Assembly: GCF_014646295.1 (NCBI RefSeq)
Contig: NZ_BMNE01000001.1
Coordinates: 620,001-684,000, forward strand
Direction of reading: 5' to 3'
DNA from: Nocardia rhizosphaerihabitans
GTDB lineage: Bacteria; Actinomycetota; Actinomycetes; Mycobacteriales; Mycobacteriaceae
Length of the DNA stretch: 64,000 bases
In this document: in pieces, positions 46,478 through 55,370 of the stretch
Layout: each line of letters begins with the position of its first letter
How positions within the stretch are numbered: position 1 is the stretch's first letter
Made by a program: the position numbers and the translations under genes
Notes under the pieces: model-generated
What the model was told of the DNA's origin: nothing
Databases searched by the model: none
What the model saw: only the letters and a program-made list of their open reading frames with translations

Positions 46478-47743
46478 GTGGCTCCTACCTCGCAGGACGA
46501 GCACGACTCCCCCGCGCTGACCGTCGTCGGCGACATGTGGTCGCCCGCGTGCGCGGCCATCCGCACCTTCCTCAGCCGCAACGAGATCGCCTGCCGCTGG
46601 GTGCAACCCAGCGATCCGACCGGCCGCGAACTGCTGGCCGCGCACGGGTTCGCCGCCGACGACACCCCGGTGCTGATCGCCGCCGACGGCCGGGTGCTGA
46701 AACCCGCCGACGAGGAGCAACTCGCCCAGTGGGTCGGGCTGCACACCACACCCAGCTCCGGCGGCTACGACCTGCTCGTCGTCGGCGGCGGTCCGGCGGG
46801 CATGGCGGCCGCCGTCTACGGCGCGTCGGAGGGACTGCACACGGTCCTGCTGGAGCGCTGGGCGATCGGCGGGCAGGCCGGGCTGAGCTCGCGCATCGAG
46901 AACTACCTCGGCTTCCCCGACGGGATCTCCGGCGCCGTGCTCACCGACCGGGCCCGACGCCAGGCGGGCAAGTTCGGCGCCGAACTGGTGATCAGCCTGC
47001 GCGCCGACGCGCTCGAGGCCACCGACGAGGACGTCACCGTGCACTGCGCGGGCGGCACAACAGTCTCGGCGCGGGCGGCGATCATCGCCACCGGCGCCAC
47101 CTTCCGCACCCTCGACGCACCGGGTGTCGAGGACTTCACCGGCCGCGGCGTCTACTACTTCTCGGCGCTCACCGAGGCGCCGCTGTGCGCGGGGTCCGAC
47201 GTCTACATCGTCGGCGGCGCGAACTCGGCGGGCCAGGCGGCGGTCTACTTCGCCAGCTGCGCCCGCCGGGTGATCCTGCTGGTCCGCGCCGAATCGCTGG
47301 CCACCGAGATGTCGGCCTACCTGATCGACCAGATCGCGTCGATCCCGGAGATCCACGTGCGCACCGGCACCGAGATCGCCGGCGCCTCCGGCGGCACCCA
47401 CCTCGAACGCCTCACCCTGCGCCACCGGCGTACCGGCGCGACGGAAGAGGTGCCAGCCACCTGGCTGTTCGCCTTCATCGGCGCCGACCCCGCCACCACC
47501 TGGCTCGGCCCCGGCTTCGCCCGCGACGACCGCGGCTACCTGCTCACCGGACCCGATATCGCCACCGTCGCAGGCGCCGACTCACCCTGGCCGCTGACCC
47601 GGCCGCCGCTGCACCTCGAGACCACCGTGCCCGGCGTCTTCGCCGCGGGCGACGTGCGCGCGTTCAACGCCCACCGGGTCGCGGCCGCGGTCGGCGAGGG
47701 CTCCATGGCGGTCATGCTGGTCCACGAATACCTGCGCGACTGA
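46478..47743 (+). CDS. Thioredoxin-reductase-like flavoprotein with N-terminal glutaredoxin-like domain, no CxxC
   Basis: 421 residues. Residues about 13-90 resemble a glutaredoxin/GST-N fold with WSPACAAIRTFL (single Cys25 in place of CPYC). Residues 98 on are a class-II TrxR-like fold: FAD motif VVGGGPAGMAA, NADPH motif IVGGANSAGQAAVYFA, and C-terminal GVFAAGDVRAFNAHRVAAAVGEG. The redox CxxC expected after RGVYYF is missing (SALTEAPLCAG). So it is not an ordinary thioredoxin reductase; it may pass electrons to another acceptor, perhaps via Cys25. GTG 46478 has poor start context. Stop is one base from the convergent metQ stop. Confidence 0.85.
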   Translation: MAPTSQDEHDSPALTVVGDMWSPACAAIRTFLSRNEIACRWVQPSDPTGRELLAAHGFAADDTPVLIAADGRVLKPADEEQLAQWVGLHTTPSSGGYDLLVVGGGPAGMAAAVYGASEGLHTVLLERWAIGGQAGLSSRIENYLGFPDGISGAVLTDRARRQAGKFGAELVISLRADALEATDEDVTVHCAGGTTVSARAAIIATGATFRTLDAPGVEDFTGRGVYYFSALTEAPLCAGSDVYIVGGANSAGQAAVYFASCARRVILLVRAESLATEMSAYLIDQIASIPEIHVRTGTEIAGASGGTHLERLTLRHRRTGATEEVPATWLFAFIGADPATTWLGPGFARDDRGYLLTGPDIATVAGADSPWPLTRPPLHLETTVPGVFAAGDVRAFNAHRVAAAVGEGSMAVMLVHEYLRD

Positions 47744-47744
47744 G

Positions 47745-48611
47745 CTACTTGCGGAACTTCGCCTCCAGTTCACGCAGCGTCGCCTGCAGGTCGGCCGGGT
47801 CGTTGGTCTTGAAGATCCCGGCATAGCCCGTCTCGGCACGGACCGCGGCCACCACCTCCGGATCATGGTAGAGCTGAGCCAGTTTCAGGTAGGTCGGGTT
47901 GTCCTTGTCGGCGGCGCGCGCGGCGAAGACGTTGATGTACTGCTTCAGTTCCGGCCGCGCCGGATCGTCGGTGTAGATGACCTGCTGCTGGGTGAGCCCG
48001 GCGGGCTGGGCGAAGGTGTCGTCGACGAACGCCGCGTCGACACTGTCGAGCGACTGCGCGGTCAACGTCGGATCGATGGTCGTCAGCGTCACCTTCGACG
48101 CACCGGTGTCGATGTCCTCGATCTTGGAATCCCAGCTCGCGCCGCCCTTCAGCACGATCAGGCCCGCCGCGGCCAACCCCAGCAGCGGGCGCACCTGCTG
48201 GGCCGGATTGTTGCTGAGCGTGATCTGGCCGCCGCGGGGGATGTCGGCGACCGCCTTGTGCTTCTTCGAATACAGGGTGAGCGGGAAGATCTCGGTCGCC
48301 CCGATCGGCACCAGGGTGTCGTTGTTGGCCACGTTGTAGTTGGCCAGATATCGCACGTGCTGGAACTTGTTGAGGTCGACCCGTTTCTGCGCCAGCGCGG
48401 GATTGGGCTGCTTGTAATCGGTGAAGTTGACGTACTCGACCGTGATGCCCTGTTCGGCCGCCTTGCGTTTGTAGACGTCCCAGTGCGGCTGGGCGATGTC
48501 GTTCACACCGATCCGCACCACCCCCGCCGGGTGGTCTTCGCCACAGGCCACCACGCCCGCCGCCAGTGCTACCAGGACCGGGATCGCCAGAATACGGCGC
48601 AGGATTCGCAT
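47745..48611 (-). CDS. metQ: MetQ/NlpA-family substrate-binding lipoprotein (copy 1)
   Basis: 288 residues. Lipoprotein signal RILAIPVLVALAAGVVACG with lipobox VVAC. NlpA/MetQ fold: VRIGVNDIAQPHWDVYK, YVNFTDYKQPNPALAQKRVDLNKFQHVRYL, and a late INVFAARAADKDNPTYLKL. Binds D/L-methionine or a related compound for the MetNI permease. Clearly paralogous to the copy at 48744, with which it shares SKKHKAVADIPRGG and other blocks. Divergently transcribed and away from metNI, so it may use the same permease for another ligand (inference). ATG 48611. Confidence 0.9.
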   Translation of the reverse strand: MRILRRILAIPVLVALAAGVVACGEDHPAGVVRIGVNDIAQPHWDVYKRKAAEQGITVEYVNFTDYKQPNPALAQKRVDLNKFQHVRYLANYNVANNDTLVPIGATEIFPLTLYSKKHKAVADIPRGGQITLSNNPAQQVRPLLGLAAAGLIVLKGGASWDSKIEDIDTGASKVTLTTIDPTLTAQSLDSVDAAFVDDTFAQPAGLTQQQVIYTDDPARPELKQYINVFAARAADKDNPTYLKLAQLYHDPEVVAAVRAETGYAGIFKTNDPADLQATLRELEAKFRK

Positions 48612-48743
48612 CGTCCGCAAATTAGACGGCCGTCCAGGAGTTAGCGAGGGTTTCGCTCGAGCCAACTCAAACCGTTGTCGCAGGTCGGCGGGCCCAGCTT
48701 GGATGACCGGGTTCACCCTCAGCGAGCAATTCGGGAGTATCAA

Positions 48744-49616
48744 GTGAAATTCCGTCGGGTACTGGCGATCCCGGTACTGGTAGCAACCGCGGCCCTCACC
48801 CTCACGGCGTGCGGTGCGGACGACGCCGAGTCCGGCACCGTGGTGCGCATCGGCACCACCGACAAGGACCAGGCGTGGGACGTCTTCGAGCAGAAGGCCA
48901 AGGAGCAGGGCATCACGCTGAAGATCACCAACTTCTCCGACTACAAGCAGCCCAACGCGGCGTTGTCGCAGAAGCAGATCGACGTCAACCTGTTCCAGCA
49001 CCTGCAGTTCCTCGGCCAGTACAACGTGGCGAGCTCGGACACGCTGACCCCGATCGGCTCGACCTACATCGTGCCGCTCGGCCTGTACTCCAAGAAGCAC
49101 AAGGCACTGGCCGACATCCCGGCCGGCGGTGAGATCGCGATCCCCAACGATCCGACCAACCAGGCCCGCGCGCTGTTCGTGCTGCAGGCCGCCGGGCTGC
49201 TGAAGCTGACCGGCACCTCCGCGCAGCCGACGCCGGCCGACATCGACAAGGCCGCCTCGAAGGTGCGGGTGACCCCGGTCGACGCCGCGCAGACCGCGCT
49301 GTCGCTGGCCTCGGTCGACGGCTCGGTGGTCAACAACACCTTCCTCGAGCGCTCCGGCATCGACCCGCATTCGGCGCTGTACAAGGACGATCCGAAGAAC
49401 CCGGCCGCCGAGCCCTACATCAATGTCATCGTCACCCGCGCCGAGGACAAGACCAACCCGACCTATCTGAAGCTGGTCGAGATCTGGAAGGACCCGGCCG
49501 TGGCCGCCGCGCACGCCCAGGTCACCAAGAACACCGCGGTCGCCGTGACCCGTCCCGGCGCCGAGCTCGAACAGATCCTCGACCGGGTGCAGCAGGGCAT
49601 CCGCGCGAACAAGTGA
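48744..49616 (+). CDS. metQ: MetQ/NlpA-family substrate-binding lipoprotein (copy 2)
   Basis: 290 residues. Signal RVLAIPVLVATAALTLTACG with lipobox LTAC. Same family as copy 1: DKDQAWDVFEQKAKEQGI, NFSDYKQPNAALSQKQIDVNLFQH, GSTYIVPLGLYSKKHKALADIP. First gene of metQ-metN-metI and the regular binding protein of this ABC importer, which takes up methionine. GTG 48744 has GGGAG six bases upstream. The 132-base gap to copy 1 contains a small palindrome GACGGCCGTC (48627-48636) and an AGCGA/TCGCT repeat at about 48645-48659; whether these bind a regulator such as McbR is unknown. Confidence 0.92.
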   Translation: MKFRRVLAIPVLVATAALTLTACGADDAESGTVVRIGTTDKDQAWDVFEQKAKEQGITLKITNFSDYKQPNAALSQKQIDVNLFQHLQFLGQYNVASSDTLTPIGSTYIVPLGLYSKKHKALADIPAGGEIAIPNDPTNQARALFVLQAAGLLKLTGTSAQPTPADIDKAASKVRVTPVDAAQTALSLASVDGSVVNNTFLERSGIDPHSALYKDDPKNPAAEPYINVIVTRAEDKTNPTYLKLVEIWKDPAVAAAHAQVTKNTAVAVTRPGAELEQILDRVQQGIRANK

Positions 49617-50626
49617 GCGCCGACGCCGCCGCTGTCGAATTCCGTTCGGTCACCAAGGTCTTCGGCAGCGGCGCCGAGCGGCATGTCGCGCTCGACGACA
49701 TCGACCTGCGGATCGAGCGAGGCGAGATCTTCGGTGTGATCGGTTATTCCGGGGCGGGCAAGTCCACCCTGGTGCGGCTGATCAACGCGCTGGAGAAGCC
49801 GACCTCGGGCACCGTCACGATCTCCGGCACCCCCATCACCGGGGTGCCGGAGTCGGCGGTGCGCACGCTGCGGCGCGATATCGGCATGGTGTTCCAGCAG
49901 TTCAACCTGTTCCGTTCACGCACGGCCGCGGGCAATATCGAGTACCCGCTCGAGGTGGCGGGCTGGAAGCGCGCCGAACGCAAGGCGCGAGTCGCCGAGC
50001 TGCTGGAGTTCGTCGGCCTCACCGACAAGGCGCGCGCCTATCCCGATCAGCTCTCCGGCGGGCAGAAGCAGCGCGTCGGGATCGCGCGGGCGCTGGCGAC
50101 CTCGCCGTCGCTGCTGCTCGCCGACGAGGCCACCTCCGCGCTCGACCCGGAGACCACCGGCGAGGTGCTGCGGCTGCTGAAGAAGATCAACGCCGAACTC
50201 GGCGTGACCATCGTGGTGATCACCCACGAGATGGACGTGATCCGCGCGGTCGCCGACCGGGTGGCGGTGCTGGCCGAGGGGCGGATCGTCGAATTGGCCG
50301 ACACCTTCGAGGTTTTCGCCGCACCGAAGGCGGCGCCGACACGATCGTTCGTGGCGACCGTGCTGCACAACCGGCCCGACGCGGCCGAGCTCGACCGGTT
50401 GCGGGAGTTGCACGGTGGCCGGCTGGTCACCGTCGATGTCGACGACGACAGCGGGATCGGCGCCGCGCTGGCCGCCGCGACCGCCGCCGACGTGCGCTTC
50501 GAGATCGTCTACGGCGGTGTGAGCACCTTGCAGGACAAGACGTTCGGCAGCATCACGCTGGCGCTGCACGGCCCCGACGACGCGCTGGACCGCGTGGTCG
50601 CCGACCTGGCACGGAAGGCGGGCTGA
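49613..50626 (+). CDS. metN: Methionine ABC importer ATPase
   Basis: 337 residues. ABC ATPase: Walker A GYSGAGKST, Q-loop MVFQQFNLF, signature LSGGQKQR, Walker B LLLADEATSALD, H-loop VITHE. The C-terminal 90 residues (VTVDVDDDSGIG...FEIVYGGVSTLQDKTFGSITLAL) form the NIL/ACT-like domain which in MetN binds methionine and shuts the transporter. GTG 49613 overlaps the metQ stop by four bases (GTGA). Confidence 0.95.
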   Translation: MSADAAAVEFRSVTKVFGSGAERHVALDDIDLRIERGEIFGVIGYSGAGKSTLVRLINALEKPTSGTVTISGTPITGVPESAVRTLRRDIGMVFQQFNLFRSRTAAGNIEYPLEVAGWKRAERKARVAELLEFVGLTDKARAYPDQLSGGQKQRVGIARALATSPSLLLADEATSALDPETTGEVLRLLKKINAELGVTIVVITHEMDVIRAVADRVAVLAEGRIVELADTFEVFAAPKAAPTRSFVATVLHNRPDAAELDRLRELHGGRLVTVDVDDDSGIGAALAAATAADVRFEIVYGGVSTLQDKTFGSITLALHGPDDALDRVVADLARKAG

Positions 50627-51288
50627 TGGAGACCAACTGGGAGAAGCTGCGGCCCACCCTGTTCGAGGCGATCGGCACGACCATCTATCTGGTCGGCGTG
50701 ACCTTCGTTGTCGCCGGGGTGATCGGCCTGCTCATCGGCACGGCGCTCTACACCACCCGCAAGGGCGGGCTGCTGGCGAACGCGCCGGTCTATCTGGTGC
50801 TCAATGTGATCGTCAATGTGGTGCGCCCCATTCCGTTCATCATCCTGCTTGCCGCGCTCGGACCGGTCACCCTGGAGGTCGTCGGTACCACCATCGGCAC
50901 CGAGGCCGCGCTGTTCGTGATGATCGTGGCGGCGTCGTTCGGTATCGCGCGGATCGTGGAACAGAATCTGGTGACGGTCGATCCCGGCGTGATCGAGGCT
51001 GCCCGTGCGGTCGGCGCCGGGCCGCTGCGGATCATCGCCACGCTGTTGATTCCGGAGGCGCTCGGGCCGCTGATTCTCGGCTATACCTTCGTGGTGATCT
51101 CGATCGTCGACATCTCCGCGATGGCGGGCACGGTCGGCGGTGGCGGGCTCGGTGATTTCGCGCTGGTCTACGGGTATCAGCAGTTCGATTGGGAAGTCAC
51201 GATCGTGGCGACGCTGATCATCATCGCCGGGGTGCAGGGTGTGCAGTTCTTCGGCAATTGGCTGGCACGAAAAGTACTGCGCCGCTGA
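50626..51288 (+). CDS. metI: Methionine ABC importer permease
   Basis: 220 residues, five predicted membrane helices, with the coupling-helix EAA motif EAARAVGAGPLRIIATLLIPEAL. Family block NVVRPIPFIILL and AGTVGGGGLGDFALVYGYQ are diagnostic of MetI. ATG overlaps the metN stop by one base (TGATG). Ends the metQNI operon and is followed by a good terminator. Confidence 0.95.
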   Translation: METNWEKLRPTLFEAIGTTIYLVGVTFVVAGVIGLLIGTALYTTRKGGLLANAPVYLVLNVIVNVVRPIPFIILLAALGPVTLEVVGTTIGTEAALFVMIVAASFGIARIVEQNLVTVDPGVIEAARAVGAGPLRIIATLLIPEALGPLILGYTFVVISIVDISAMAGTVGGGGLGDFALVYGYQQFDWEVTIVATLIIIAGVQGVQFFGNWLARKVLRR

Positions 51289-51316
51289 GAAACTCTCGAG
51301 CACCGCAGACGAGAAA

Positions 51317-51355
51317 GGGGCACGGTCCGAATGGTCCGTGCCCCTGTTTCTTTTT
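51317..51355. terminator. Intrinsic terminator after metI
   Basis: Perfect 9-bp arms 51317-51325 and 51336-51344, loop of ten, followed by TGTTTCTTTTT. This is the clearest U-tract terminator in the window and also lies at the 3' end of the convergent DUF4189 gene. Confidence 0.9.
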
Positions 51356-51357
51356 CG

Positions 51358-51858
51358 TCAGACGTTCGCCGTGCAGGCGGACAGGATGACGCTCGCCGCA
51401 CGCGGCGAGGCCGAACCCGGATCCGGGAACGGCGGGGCGCTGATTCCCAGCACGTCCACCGCGGACCGCTCGGCCGCGGCCAGGGTGTGATCCCAGGCCC
51501 AGCCGAAGCGGTAGTCGGCGCCCTGCGCGACGGCACCGCAGGCATTGCGGAACTCGACGACGATCTGGCAGTCCCACACACCGCACTCGGCCAGCGCGGC
51601 CTGGCTCGCGGCCGCCCAGCTGCCGTAGTTGACCGCCGAAGCGACCACGGCTTCCTTCGACGACAGCGCCAGCGCGCCATAGAGATCACCGGCGGCGGCC
51701 TGGAAGCCACCGTCCCGCGAGACAGCGGTGTAACCCGGTGCCTCGGCAATCGCCACGCCGCTCTCGGCCGCGGCGGCCGAACCGGCGTTCACGACGGTGA
51801 ACGCGGCTACCGCGGACACGGCGGCCACACCCAGGGCATATTTGCCCACAACAGACAT
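51358..51858 (-). CDS. Secreted DUF4189 protein (copy A)
   Basis: 166 residues. Signal peptide KYALGVAAVSAVAAFTVVNAGSAAAAE. The mature part has GALALSSKEAVVASAVNYGSWAAASQAALAECGVWDCQIVVEFRNACGAVAQG, the DUF4189 pattern with three Cys in the motif and one at the C-terminus (SACTANV), probably two disulfides. Exported to the envelope or medium; role unknown. A longer variant of the protein at 54750-55175. ATG 51858 with GGGGAG upstream. Confidence 0.85.
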   Translation of the reverse strand: MSVVGKYALGVAAVSAVAAFTVVNAGSAAAAESGVAIAEAPGYTAVSRDGGFQAAAGDLYGALALSSKEAVVASAVNYGSWAAASQAALAECGVWDCQIVVEFRNACGAVAQGADYRFGWAWDHTLAAAERSAVDVLGISAPPFPDPGSASPRAASVILSACTANV

Positions 51859-52048
51859 CAGTGAATCTCCCCATCGAAATGTCGGCTTCGCGGTCGAAGC
51901 CGAAGCAATCATGAACCGCCACCCGCGCCATCGAGAAATAGCTTTCCCGAATTGATTTCGCCGGTAGCGACGCCCGAATCCTCCCGGTCCGTTCGTCTGC
52001 CACAGACTAACAACCCCCACCGACAATCTCGATGTGGTCGCGCCCCGT

Positions 52049-52597
52049 CTACCGCACCATGCTCCGGGCCCGCATCAGCGCGAAGCCGAGCAGGTTGAGA
52101 CCCCGCCACTGCGCGGGGTCGGCGGCGCGCGGATCGTCGGCGGCCAACCCGATCCCCCAGATCCGATCCACCGGGCTGGCCTCGACGAGCACACGGGAGC
52201 CGGTGCAGAGCAGGAAGTCCCGCAGCGCGTCGTCCTGACCGAACTTGGCCACATTGCCCGCGACCACGATCTCGAATCGAGCCTGCTCCCAGACGGATTC
52301 GTCGAACCCGCGGATCTGCCTGCCGAGCTTCTTCGCCTCGCTCGGATGCTTCACCTCGAGGACGCGGGCCGCGATGCGCGCGTCGTCGAACAGCAGCGCC
52401 TTGCGCCACATCATGTAGTGCTCGGCGCTCGTGAACTCGGTGCCGTCGACGACGAATACCGCGGGCCACCACTGGCTCAGGCAGCTCGTGCCGATGGTCC
52501 CGTCCCGCCTCGGGGTGTGGCCCCAGAACGGCAGGTACTTCGGCGACGCGCCCTGCTCGATCGACTGACGCAACTGTTCGACGGTGTCGACGGTCAT
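52049..52597 (-). CDS. NADAR-domain protein (YbiA type)
   Basis: 182 residues. NADAR family (formerly DUF1768): YLPFWGHTPR, SCLSQWWPAVF, FTSAEHYMMWRKALLF, GNVAKFGQDDALRDFLL and IWGIGLAADDP. Plant and bacterial relatives are N-glycosidases that split damaged riboflavin intermediates or remove ADP-ribose from DNA (DarT-type). No phage or toxin gene is nearby, so housekeeping repair is more likely here. ATG 52597 with GGGAGG upstream. Confidence 0.9.
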   Translation of the reverse strand: MTVDTVEQLRQSIEQGASPKYLPFWGHTPRRDGTIGTSCLSQWWPAVFVVDGTEFTSAEHYMMWRKALLFDDARIAARVLEVKHPSEAKKLGRQIRGFDESVWEQARFEIVVAGNVAKFGQDDALRDFLLCTGSRVLVEASPVDRIWGIGLAADDPRAADPAQWRGLNLLGFALMRARSMVR

Positions 52598-52673
52598 GAT
52601 CCCTCCCGGTTTTGGTCTTATGAACCATATACCGGCGGGTGGACTGTCCGCCAACGATATTCGCGGGCGAGAG

Positions 52674-53903
52674 CTAGGCCAGGCGGGCTTCCGGGGTGGT
52701 GGGGCCGGTGTGGAAACTGCGGGCGATCATGGCGGAGCGGAGTTGCCAGAGGCCGGAGCCCTGGGTGGGATCGAGGCCGGTGAGCTGGGCGATGCGGCGC
52801 AGGCGGTAGTCGACGGTGTTGGTGTGGATGTGCAGCAGACGGGCGGTGCGGCGGCGGTTCATGTTGTTGGCGATGTGCACGCGCAGGGTTTCGAACAGTT
52901 CGGGGTGGTTGTCGAGCGGGGCGAGCAGTTCGCCGAGGCGGGCGCGGCCGGGGCCGGGACGGGTGAGCTGGTATTCCAGGGCCAGGTCACCGAAGCGGTA
53001 GAGGCCGGGCGCGCAGTCGAGGCGCTCGACCATGTCGAGCAGTTCGTGCGCGCGCTCGGCCGCGGACGGGATCTCCTCGGTGGTCGCGGGCACCAGCGCG
53101 CCCGTCACGTCCACCCGGGCCGCCCGCGACAGGGCGGCCAGCAGGGCGTCGAGAGCGTCGGAGTCCATCAGCTCGGCCGGGATCAGCAGCGTGCCGCCGT
53201 CCACCGACAGCAGCGACAGCACCTGATCGCCGCCGTGATGGGCCAGTGCCGCCTGCACCCGGCGCAGGGTGCGCCGGGCCACCACCGCGCTGTTCACCCG
53301 CGGATCGTCGTGGTCGGGATGACGCCGGATCGACAGGGCCAGTACCGAATACGCGTCGGCGACGGCGATCCCGCATTCGCGCGCCATCGTGACGGTCGGC
53401 TGACCGGCCAGCAACGCCGAGGTGAGGGTGTGCACGGCCGTGTGATGCTCACCGGCGATATCGCGATGCTCCCGGATGTAGGCGAGGGTGACCGTCGTAC
53501 ACAGCTGATCCGAAATCGTGACGGCCCTGCGGAATCCGTCGATCAGGCTCGTCCGGTCGCCGTCGCCGACCCCGGCGAACACGGCGTCGAAAGCGAGCCG
53601 GAAACCCTCGTGGAAGGCGTGCAGGATGGTGTCGATCGGCACACCCTCGCGCGCCCAGCCCGCCGCGGCGACCGAGAGCCGGTTCAGCCGCTCGGTCTCG
53701 TCGCGGCCGTCGAGCATCCCGCCGACGATCTCCAGGCACAGCCGGGTGACGGTGGTGACGTCGCCCGAGATCGCGTCACCGGGTAGCGTCCGGCAGGTCG
53801 CCACGGTGTCGACGAAGTGGCCGACGAGCGTGCCCGTCAAGGTCCGGACTTCGCGCAGCGGCTGCCACATCGGGGCTCCGTCTGTGGGGACCGTCATCAT
53901 CAT
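52674..53903 (-). CDS. PucR/CdaR-type transcriptional regulator
   Basis: 409 residues. Central GGDEF-like/activator region and the C-terminal PucR HTH: ETLRVHIANNMNRRRTARLLHIHTNTVDYRLRRIAQLTGLDPT. N-terminal part (about 20-160) is an all-helical sensor region (DTILHAFHEGFRLAFDAVF) like that of RsbRD-type N-terminal domains. Ligand unknown. ATG 53903 is preferred among three adjacent ATG codons plus an upstream one because AAGGAG stands six bases away. Divergent from the tetR gene at 54059. Confidence 0.88.
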   Translation of the reverse strand: MMMTVPTDGAPMWQPLREVRTLTGTLVGHFVDTVATCRTLPGDAISGDVTTVTRLCLEIVGGMLDGRDETERLNRLSVAAAGWAREGVPIDTILHAFHEGFRLAFDAVFAGVGDGDRTSLIDGFRRAVTISDQLCTTVTLAYIREHRDIAGEHHTAVHTLTSALLAGQPTVTMARECGIAVADAYSVLALSIRRHPDHDDPRVNSAVVARRTLRRVQAALAHHGGDQVLSLLSVDGGTLLIPAELMDSDALDALLAALSRAARVDVTGALVPATTEEIPSAAERAHELLDMVERLDCAPGLYRFGDLALEYQLTRPGPGRARLGELLAPLDNHPELFETLRVHIANNMNRRRTARLLHIHTNTVDYRLRRIAQLTGLDPTQGSGLWQLRSAMIARSFHTGPTTPEARLA

Positions 53904-54058
53904 CGTCGACTCCTTCCACACCGAACCGGCGGCACCGGTGGTGGTTCAGCTGCCACACCGCGGCCTCTGTGATGGCCGACACTGCGGTTTCTTCGTGATC
54001 ATGACTCTAGGATGAGTAACTGCTCACCTTCTACTCCTCTTTCAGCCGAGGTCCCCGA

Positions 54059-54682
54059 ATGCCACCGCATGCCGATAAGCAGCGCAAACGCCCCAAACAG
54101 GATCGCGCGAAGGAAACCCGAACCCGCATTCTGACGGTCTCCGCTCACCTTTTCGGCAGCCGCGGAATCGGCAACACCTCGACCAACCGCATCGCCGCCG
54201 AAGCGGGCATGAGCATCGGCACCCTCTACCGGTACTTCTCCGACCGCGACGAGATCGTCAAGGAACTCACCGACAGCCTGTTCCTGCAGGTCGAAGACCG
54301 CTACAGCAGGCTGCTCACCGTCGCCGCCGACAAGACCCCGCGCGACGCCGTCGCCGACGTGATCCGCACCGCGGTCGAGATCCTCGTCGCCAACGGTCCC
54401 CTGGTCCGCGCCCTCGTCGCCGACCTGCACTTCTACGGCAGCGGCATCCCGGAATTCGAGCCGCGACTGCGCATGATCATCAAGCTCTACCTGATCCACC
54501 TGCTCGGCCCCACCAAGAACGTCGACATCGACATCATGGCCCTCGTCGTGCTCAACGCCGGATTCGCCACCGCGCTGCGGTCGGTCGAGATGGAGGACGA
54601 GGGCCTGGACCGCGACGTCGTCATCGACAACACCGCCGACATGATCGGCGCCTGGATCGCCTCGGTCACCGAACCGGTGTAG
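54059..54682 (+). CDS. TetR-family transcriptional regulator
   Basis: 207 residues. HTH in RILTVSAHLFGSRGIGNTS-TNRIAAEAGMSIGTLYRYFSDRDEI; C-terminal TetR ligand domain with WIASVTEPV at the end. Basic N-terminal extension of about 18 residues. Its target is probably its own promoter and the divergent pucR-type gene, 155 bases apart; no metabolic gene adjoins it. ATG 54059. Confidence 0.88.
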   Translation: MPPHADKQRKRPKQDRAKETRTRILTVSAHLFGSRGIGNTSTNRIAAEAGMSIGTLYRYFSDRDEIVKELTDSLFLQVEDRYSRLLTVAADKTPRDAVADVIRTAVEILVANGPLVRALVADLHFYGSGIPEFEPRLRMIIKLYLIHLLGPTKNVDIDIMALVVLNAGFATALRSVEMEDEGLDRDVVIDNTADMIGAWIASVTEPV

Positions 54683-54703
54683 CGAACGTCCACCGGACAC
54701 ACG

Positions 54704-54736
54704 TCGGGCCCGTACCCACCAGGGATACGGGCCCGA
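54704..54736. terminator. Bidirectional hairpin terminator
   Basis: Perfect 11-bp arms 54704-54714 and 54726-54736 with an 11-base loop, between the convergent tetR and DUF4189 genes. Confidence 0.75.
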
Positions 54737-54749
54737 TCTCAGCCGCGGG

Positions 54750-55175
54750 TCAGCGGGCGTTGGCCGTGCAGACCACCTCGACGAGCTTGGCACCGCTCAG
54801 GTCGGAGGACCCGAAGTTGGCCAGCTGGGCGGTCGGGGTGAGCTCGGAGAGCCGCTGGAACGCGGCGCGCTGCGCATCGCCCGAGTTCGCACCCGAGCCC
54901 GCCGCCACGCCCTCGTTGCTTTCGACGATGGCCGCGCAGCCGTTGGCCCACGAGACCAGGATCCGGCAGTCCTCGGCGTCGCAGATCGCCATCGCCTCGT
55001 CGCGGGCCTCCTCGAAGGTCGCCGCGTTGATGCCGACCCCGTAGGCCCAGTCGTTGGCACTGAGCGCGATCACACCGTGCAGGTTCGCCGCCTGTGCCGC
55101 ACCGGCACCGAACACCGAACCGGTCGCGAGGCCGAGCGCGGCGACGGCGAGGCCGGCCTTACCCATGAAACTCAT
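54750..55175 (-). CDS. Secreted DUF4189 protein (copy B)
   Basis: 141 residues. Signal peptide KAGLAVAALGLATGSVFGAGAAQAA. Mature DUF4189 domain: GVIALSANDWAYGVGINAATFEEARDEAMAICDAEDCRILVSWANGCAAIVE and C-terminal VVCTANAR, with the same four-Cys pattern as copy A. Function unknown. ATG 55175 with GAGGAGA eight bases upstream. Confidence 0.87.
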   Translation of the reverse strand: MSFMGKAGLAVAALGLATGSVFGAGAAQAANLHGVIALSANDWAYGVGINAATFEEARDEAMAICDAEDCRILVSWANGCAAIVESNEGVAAGSGANSGDAQRAAFQRLSELTPTAQLANFGSSDLSGAKLVEVVCTANAR

Positions 55176-55322
55176 TCGAAAGATCTCCTCTGGAAACAGT
55201 TCCGGCGATCCGGAACCTTCAAGATCATCACCGAGCCACCGGGCAACGCCAAACAATTTGACCTAGATCACACCGCGACGGAGGTTTACATCGCCGACAC
55301 GGCGACGCCTGGTGACACAACG

Positions 55323-55358
55323 CCGCAGGCCCGGATCCGACGGGATCCGGGCCTGCGG
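55323..55358 (-). terminator. Strong hairpin at the end of the suf operon
   Basis: Perfect 16-bp arms 55323-55338 and 55343-55358 with loop GACG, 12 bases beyond the sufT stop. One of the most stable hairpins in the window. Confidence 0.85.
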
Positions 55359-55370
55359 TGGTGGTCGCTG

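Noticed and set aside
48612..48743. SAM or other riboswitch upstream of metQ
   Set aside because: The gap between divergent starts is only 132 bases and I could not fit any known riboswitch core.
52049..52597. NADAR protein as half of a DarT-like toxin-antitoxin or phage-defence pair
   Set aside because: No adjacent toxin-like, nuclease or phage gene; neighbours are regulators and secreted proteins.
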